From Lachnospiraceae bacterium UBA3401 (GTDB lineage Bacteria > Bacillota > Clostridia > Lachnospirales > Lachnospiraceae), in the NCBI GenBank assembly GCA_002358575.1, contig DEPD01000088.1:2366-11675 (forward strand): 9,310 nucleotides of DNA, read 5' to 3'. Below, in pieces: positions 5,611-9,310 of this stretch. Below the pieces are notes generated by a model. It saw only the letters and a list, made by a program, of their open reading frames with translations. It was not told the DNA's origin and ran no database searches. The number at the start of each line of letters is the position of its first letter. Within the stretch, counting starts at the first letter, position 1. A program made the translations under genes and the position numbers.

Positions 5611-7254
5611 TTATTTACAGAGCTTTCGCGCACGCTCCAACGCTTCATCAATATGCGTACAAAAGTTCTCTATTCCGACTGTCTTTGTAAATCCAGCTTT
5701 GTCCATAACAGCTCTTGGCTGCTCATTTACATGCGACAATATCATTTTTATATTTTTGTCAGAATATTTTTCATAGAGCTGTTCTAGTGAATGCATTGCC
5801 GTTGCGTCAATTGCACTCACACTCCTCATACGTAAAATCAAAAATTGTGTGTCGTCCTTTACCGAAATATTCAAAATCTTATCAGCCGCAGCAAAAAACA
5901 TTGGACCCGAAATTTCATATACAAGTGTGTGTGGCGGAACCTCTCGCAATGTAATACTGTCTGGGTCTTCCTCGTCATCTACATATTTCCAGCCCTCCAC
6001 TTCCATAACATCGCTCATGCGTTTCATAAAGAGAATCGCCGCCAGCAAAATGCCAACTTCAATCGCTGCAACCAAATCAAATACAACCGTCAGCACAAAT
6101 GTTGTGACAAGCACAATAATATCGCTCTTTGGTGAGGATTTGCACAGATTAACAAAAGTTCTCCACCCACACATATTATAGGCAACCATAAACAAAATCG
6201 CCGCAATACATGGCATTGGAATCAGTGCCGCATAAGGCATCAAAACCACAAGAATCAACACCAACGTCACCGCATGAACCATGCCCGCAATCGGTGTGCG
6301 CCCACCATTTTTAATGTTGGCTGCCGTTCTCGCAATCGCACCTGTCGCAGGGATTCCGCCAAACAACGCTGCGCCAATATTACCAATACCCTGCGCAATC
6401 AATTCCATATTGGAACGATGTTTTGAGTTGATCATACTGTCAGCCACCACGCACGACAGCAATGACTCAATCGCTGCAAGAATTGCAATTGTAAAAGCAT
6501 CTGGAAGCATTTCTCTAACAACGTCAAAAGAAACCTCAGGAATCTGTACTTGCGGAAGCCTGTTGCTAATTTCATACAAATCTCCAATCGTATTCACATT
6601 AAGGCTTAAAAGTTTCACAATAAGAATCCCAACAATAACAGCAATCAAAGAACCCGGAACTGTTTTGTTTATGTATGGCCATATGATTAAAATCGCAAGA
6701 CAAATCAAACCCACACTCAACGCCTGCCAATTGACTGTTATAATATTTTTGACAACCGCCTCCACTTTTTCCATTGTCTCAATCGTAACGGTCCCTTCAG
6801 GATAGGTAAGCCCTAAAAAATCTTTAATTTGTCCAATTACAATTGTAACCGCAATACCAGCAGTAAACCCTGTTGTAATTGTAAATGGAATATATTTGAT
6901 TAAATTGCCCAACCTTAGAAATCCCATTATAATCAAAATAATTCCTGCAAGAATCGTCGCAATAATCAATCCATTCATACCCTTCTGGGCGACAATCCCT
7001 GCCACAATCGTAGCGAATGCTGCCGTGGGGCCTGCTATCTGCACACGACTCCCGCCAAAAAAGGAAATCAAAAATCCCGCTATAATCGCTGTGTAAATAC
7101 CTTGCTCTGGACCCACACCCGATGCAAGTGCAAGTGCGATTGACAATGGCAAAGCAATAATCGCAACGATAATTCCTGCGACAACATCCTTGACAAACTG
7201 TTGTTTTGTATATATTTTCATCACCGAAAACAACTTTGGTTTTAATTTTTCCAT
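5611..7254 (-). CDS. SulP/SLC26-family anion transporter with STAS domain
   Basis: A 547-residue inner-membrane anion transporter. Residues about 20-410 are strongly hydrophobic and form the family's membrane core (14 segments in the known fold). Landmarks are DVVAGIIVAIIALPLSIALA (23-42), QIAGPTAAFATIVAGI (72-87), GFTAGIAVTIVIGQIKDFLG (129-148), ESLLSCVVADSM (263-274) and IPATGAIARTAANIKNGGRT (301-320). A cytoplasmic STAS domain follows at about 437-545, with the conserved strand-loop RMRSVSAIDATAMHSLE (475-491). SulP proteins carry sulfate, bicarbonate or dicarboxylates, usually with Na+ or H+; the residues visible here do not decide the substrate, so sulfate permease is only the default label. 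No carbonic anhydrase or sulfate-assimilation gene is adjacent. GGGGG sits 7 nt before the ATG. It lies between miaB and the EAL-lar operon and seems to be its own unit. Length is normal and it is intact. Confidence 0.92.
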   Translation of the reverse strand: MEKLKPKLFSVMKIYTKQQFVKDVVAGIIVAIIALPLSIALALASGVGPEQGIYTAIIAGFLISFFGGSRVQIAGPTAAFATIVAGIVAQKGMNGLIIATILAGIILIIMGFLRLGNLIKYIPFTITTGFTAGIAVTIVIGQIKDFLGLTYPEGTVTIETMEKVEAVVKNIITVNWQALSVGLICLAILIIWPYINKTVPGSLIAVIVGILIVKLLSLNVNTIGDLYEISNRLPQVQIPEVSFDVVREMLPDAFTIAILAAIESLLSCVVADSMINSKHRSNMELIAQGIGNIGAALFGGIPATGAIARTAANIKNGGRTPIAGMVHAVTLVLILVVLMPYAALIPMPCIAAILFMVAYNMCGWRTFVNLCKSSPKSDIIVLVTTFVLTVVFDLVAAIEVGILLAAILFMKRMSDVMEVEGWKYVDDEEDPDSITLREVPPHTLVYEISGPMFFAAADKILNISVKDDTQFLILRMRSVSAIDATAMHSLEQLYEKYSDKNIKMILSHVNEQPRAVMDKAGFTKTVGIENFCTHIDEALERARKLCK

Positions 7255-7395
7255 AACAATCCCCCTGTTATCCTCTCCAAAATAGGAAATGACAATTATA
7301 ATTTTCTCATTTGTTTCTCATACCTGTACCCCTATGTCCACTCAGACACAAATATCCTATAAAGAGTAAAGTACAAGTATCATAATGCACATATG

Positions 7396-7414
7396 CAGCA
7401 AGTTGTATGGTGCG
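7396..7414 (+). repeat. Dispersed repeat fragment in the miaB-SulP gap
   Basis: CAGCAAGT (7396-7403) and ATGGTGCG (7407-7414) recur on the minus strand at the right edge (9310-9303 and 9300-9293), there 2 nt apart instead of 3. ATGGTGCG is also in both arms of the palindrome at 152-177. The surrounding 180-nt gap (7255-7434) otherwise shows no gene, no clear terminator after miaB and no convincing promoter for the transporter. A lone TATAAT at 7300-7295 on minus lacks a -35. Confidence 0.45.
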
Positions 7415-7434
7415 TGTTCGCTCTACACAGAATA

Positions 7435-8940
7435 TTACATAGGTTTTCTTTTCATATTTTTACGCAATAATTCCTGCAAACGATGTTCTTGCATATTAAT
7501 TTTGCCAAAATAATAAAATCCATGTGCCTCAGTAAGCTTCACATTCACAATTTTGCCTACCAGACAAGCATCTCCCTCAAAGTGCACTAATGTATTCTGG
7601 GAAAGCCTACCAGTCAACTTCGCGCCATTGCTCTCTTCTACGAGAACGCTGTGCGTCTCACCAACCATGCGCCCACCGCGTTCCTCTGCCGTCTTATGCA
7701 CCACTGCCAAAAGGCGGTCAAAATTTGCCTTTATCTCCTCCTCACTAGTTGGATTAGGCATTGTGGCAGCAGGAGTACCTGTACGCTTGGAATAAATAAA
7801 AGTAAACGCATTGTCATACTGCACTTTCCGAACAACATCAATTGTCTCATCCACATCTGCTGGTGTCTCACCTGGAAAACCGACAATAATATCCGTTGTA
7901 ATTGAAATGTCTGGTATCTCGCGTCTAATTTTGTTTGCAAGTTCAAGATATTGCTCCTTTGTGTAGCAGCGATTCATCTTCTCCAAAATTCTAGTTGATC
8001 CTGATTGCAATGGTAGATGCAGATGACGACAGATTTTTTGGGAATCTTTCATCACTTGAATTAGCTCGTCCGATAAATCTTTTGGGTGCGAAGTCATAAA
8101 ACGGATTCGTTCTAATCCCTCAATTTTTTCTACTTCCTGTAAAAGCTGTGCAAAACTCATCGGTTCCTCAAGCGTTTTTCCGTAGGAATTAACATTTTGT
8201 CCCAAAAGCATAACTTCCACGACGCCCTCTGACACAAGCTTTTCAATCTCCCGAATAATATCTTTTGGATTGCGACTTCGCTCGCGCCCACGCACATAGG
8301 GAACAATACAATAACTACAGAAATTATTACAGCCATACATAATATTGACCCCTGATTTAAAGGCGTATTTTCGCTCCGCTGGCAAATCCTCCACAATCTG
8401 ATTTGTATCTTTCCAGATATCAATTATCATTGTATCTGAACTGTACATTGCAACGATCAGCTCCGCAAATTTATAGATATTATGTGTGCCAAAAATCAAA
8501 TCAACAAACGGATAACTTTTCTGTATCTTTTCAATTACAGATGGTTCCTGCATCATACAGCCACACAGTGCAACCTTTTTCTGTGGATTTTTCTTTTTCA
8601 TATTATTTACAAATCCCAGTCTGCCATACACACGCTGATTCGCATTATCTCGCACAGTACAAGTATTATAAAACACCAAGTCTGCCGACTCATCCTCAAT
8701 CATCTCAAACCCAATATTTTCAAGAATACCAATAAGCTTTTCACTATCTTTTGCATTCATTTGACACCCAAATGTTTCCCCATCCGCGGTCAGACGTCTG
8801 CCCAATTTTTCACTCATTGTACAGATAATCTCGCGTGCTTTCTTTATAAAATAATACTGACGCATTGGTTCATCTGTAGGTGCATCATCTCTTAAATCAA
8901 TGGTGTTTAATATCACTTCCAACTCTTCATTTTTAATCAT
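7435..8940 (-). CDS. miaB: MiaB, tRNA-2-methylthio-N6-dimethylallyladenosine synthase
   Basis: MiaB is a radical-SAM methylthiotransferase that adds the 2-methylthio group to N6-isopentenyladenosine at position 37 of tRNAs reading U-starting codons. The 501-residue protein has the three family parts. The UPF0004 domain (about 50-165) carries cluster cysteines C59 (TFGCQMN), C94 (NTCTVR) and C128 (LCGCM). The radical-SAM core (about 195-425) has C204, C208 and C211 in GCNNFCSYC. The TRAM RNA-binding domain is at about 427-480. The RGRERSR motif after the SAM cluster and QMNAKDSEKL mark MiaB rather than RimO or MtaB. Two [4Fe-4S] clusters are expected. About 45 extra N-terminal residues precede the first domain, as I recall for clostridial MiaB. 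The ATG at 8940 follows a ribosome site (AAAGGCGG) and a strong promoter. In many Firmicutes miaB precedes mutS; here it does not, since the transporter follows. Confidence 0.96.
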   Translation of the reverse strand: MIKNEELEVILNTIDLRDDAPTDEPMRQYYFIKKAREIICTMSEKLGRRLTADGETFGCQMNAKDSEKLIGILENIGFEMIEDESADLVFYNTCTVRDNANQRVYGRLGFVNNMKKKNPQKKVALCGCMMQEPSVIEKIQKSYPFVDLIFGTHNIYKFAELIVAMYSSDTMIIDIWKDTNQIVEDLPAERKYAFKSGVNIMYGCNNFCSYCIVPYVRGRERSRNPKDIIREIEKLVSEGVVEVMLLGQNVNSYGKTLEEPMSFAQLLQEVEKIEGLERIRFMTSHPKDLSDELIQVMKDSQKICRHLHLPLQSGSTRILEKMNRCYTKEQYLELANKIRREIPDISITTDIIVGFPGETPADVDETIDVVRKVQYDNAFTFIYSKRTGTPAATMPNPTSEEEIKANFDRLLAVVHKTAEERGGRMVGETHSVLVEESNGAKLTGRLSQNTLVHFEGDACLVGKIVNVKLTEAHGFYYFGKINMQEHRLQELLRKNMKRKPM

Positions 8941-8968
8941 TGTATTTCCGCCTTTCTTTTGCTACTTT

Positions 8969-8996
8969 ATTATACCAAAGTCAATTACATTTTCAA
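8969..8996 (-). promoter_or_regulatory. Extended -10 promoter of miaB
   Basis: On the minus strand TTGAAA (8996-8991) and TATAAT (8974-8969) are 16 nt apart, with TGG directly before TATAAT making an extended -10. Transcription would start near 8962, about 20 nt before the miaB ATG, leaving a very short leader with just the ribosome binding site. miaB is therefore transcribed independently of the tRNA gene, whose terminator lies upstream. Confidence 0.8.
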
Positions 8997-9061
8997 GGGA
9001 TACTAACATACATCATTATATAACAGTTGCTATTCTTATATTGCTATTTTTATCCTTTCAG

Positions 9062-9104
9062 AAAAAAATGACTCAAACCTCTATAAAATAAAGATTTGAG
9101 CCAT
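9062..9104 (-). terminator. Intrinsic terminator of the tRNA-Leu gene
   Basis: On the minus strand a 13-bp stem (9104-9092 with 9080-9068, two G-U wobbles) closes an 11-nt loop and is followed by seven T (9068-9062). It begins 10 nt after the tRNA 3' end. This is a strong rho-independent terminator and separates the tRNA transcript from miaB. The left arm core GGCTCAAAT and right arm TTTGAGTC are clearly complementary. Confidence 0.88.
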
Positions 9105-9114
9105 CTATAATCCA

Positions 9115-9198
9115 TGCAGGAGATGGGACTTGAACCCACACGGTATTGCTACCACAGGCACCTGAAGCCTGCGCGTCTGCCAATTCCACCACTCCTGC
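9115..9198 (-). tRNA. tRNA-Leu, anticodon CAG
   Basis: An 84-nt class II tRNA reading CUG leucine codons. On the minus strand the acceptor arms GCAGGAG (9198-9192) and CTCCTGC (9122-9116) pair perfectly, with discriminator A at 9115. The anticodon stem CAGGC/GCCTG encloses the loop TTCAGGT (9166-9160), giving CAG at 9164-9162. The long variable arm contains GGTA-GCAA-TACC, and the T arm has the loop TTCAAGT closed by GTGGG/CCCAT. CCA is not encoded (the next bases are TGG), so it must be added by nucleotidyltransferase. Position 37 is G, so this tRNA is not a substrate of the MiaB encoded just downstream. Confidence 0.96.
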
Positions 9199-9209
9199 TG
9201 ACGAATTAT

Positions 9210-9238
9210 ATTCTATCGCGTTTTACATCAAATGTCAA
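9210..9238 (-). promoter_or_regulatory. Near-consensus promoter of tRNA-Leu
   Basis: On the minus strand TTGACA (9238-9233, perfect -35) and TAGAAT (9215-9210, one mismatch from TATAAT) are 17 nt apart. Transcription would start near 9203, only about 5 nt before the mature tRNA 5' end. The spacer contains GCG just before the -10, as in stringently regulated stable-RNA promoters, although the discriminator here is AT-rich. Confidence 0.88.
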
Positions 9239-9268
9239 CAGAAAATTTTATTTTTATATGATATGCAT

Positions 9269-9310
9269 TGACAAGTGGTTACTTTTCACACCCGCACCAT
9301 GCACTTGCTG
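9269..9310 (-). repeat. Dispersed intergenic repeat at right edge, cut by window end
   Basis: Read on minus, this stretch has CAGCAAGT (9310-9303), ATGGTGCG (9300-9293), then TGAAAAGTAACCACTTGTCA (9288-9269). The first two words match the element at 7396-7414 and the last two match the words at 31-41 and 130-141. It lies just upstream of the tRNA-Leu promoter. Three partly overlapping copies in 9.3 kb, all in gaps between genes, suggest a repeat family of the genome. The element probably continues past the window edge, so its true length and ends are unknown. Confidence 0.55.

Noticed and set aside
5329..5787. Plus-strand open frame across the EAL gene start and the transporter end
   Set aside because: It is antisense to two well-supported genes and to the promoter at 5570-5598, with no ribosome binding site and unnatural composition.
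6281..6805. Long plus-strand open frame inside the SulP gene
   Set aside because: It is the antisense shadow of a hydrophobic coding region; the minus-strand frame has clear family motifs throughout.
7295..7300. TATAAT on minus as the promoter of the SulP gene
   Set aside because: No acceptable -35 lies 16-18 nt upstream and there is no extended -10, so it is as likely to be chance in AT-rich DNA.
7731..8423. Minus-strand open frames in other phases inside miaB
   Set aside because: Alternate-frame shadows; the MiaB frame is continuous, with all three domains intact and no frameshift.

Overview
The window looks like a chromosomal segment of a low-GC Firmicute, most likely a Lachnospiraceae-type clostridium. 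This is inferred from the AT-rich DNA, strong GGAGG-type ribosome binding sites, sigma-A-like promoters, a long N-terminal extension on MiaB of the kind I associate with Clostridia, and a tRNA gene without encoded CCA. No database search was possible, so the genus is open. Nearly everything is on the minus strand; only one small regulator gene reads on plus.

Layout, left to right. Positions 1-224 hold no gene but contain repeat words and a perfect inverted repeat just before a small HTH regulator (225-443, +). That gene converges on a minus-strand cluster which, in transcription order (right to left), is: a response regulator with REC, degenerate GGDEF, EAL and a C-terminal PAS-like region (5474-3417); larB (3393-2623); larC (2443-1118); and a HAD phosphatase (1125-466). 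A good promoter lies at 5570-5598, and the spacings (23 nt, then a 173-nt gap, then an 8-nt overlap) suggest one transcript. Upstream of it is a SulP/SLC26-type anion transporter with a STAS domain (7254-5611), then miaB (8940-7435), then a tRNA-Leu(CAG) gene (9198-9115). The tRNA has its own near-consensus promoter and a strong terminator, and miaB has its own extended -10 promoter.

How the genes work together. LarB and LarC are two of the three enzymes that make the nickel-pincer nucleotide (NPN) cofactor of lactate racemase and related LarA-family enzymes. LarB carboxylates and hydrolyses nicotinic acid adenine dinucleotide, and LarC inserts nickel using CTP. The sulfur-inserting LarE and any LarA are not in the window. 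LarC is one intact reading frame with a 24-residue segment containing 14 histidines, a plausible nickel-holding loop. Coupling of these genes to a c-di-GMP phosphodiesterase upstream and a phosphatase downstream is the most unusual arrangement here. It may be functional or merely positional.

I do not see a clear new defence system, mobile element or CRISPR array. The second item worth following is a set of short intergenic repeat words (TGAAAAGTAAC, AACCACTTGTCA, ATGGTGCG, CAGCAAGT) shared between the left edge, the miaB-SulP gap and the right edge.
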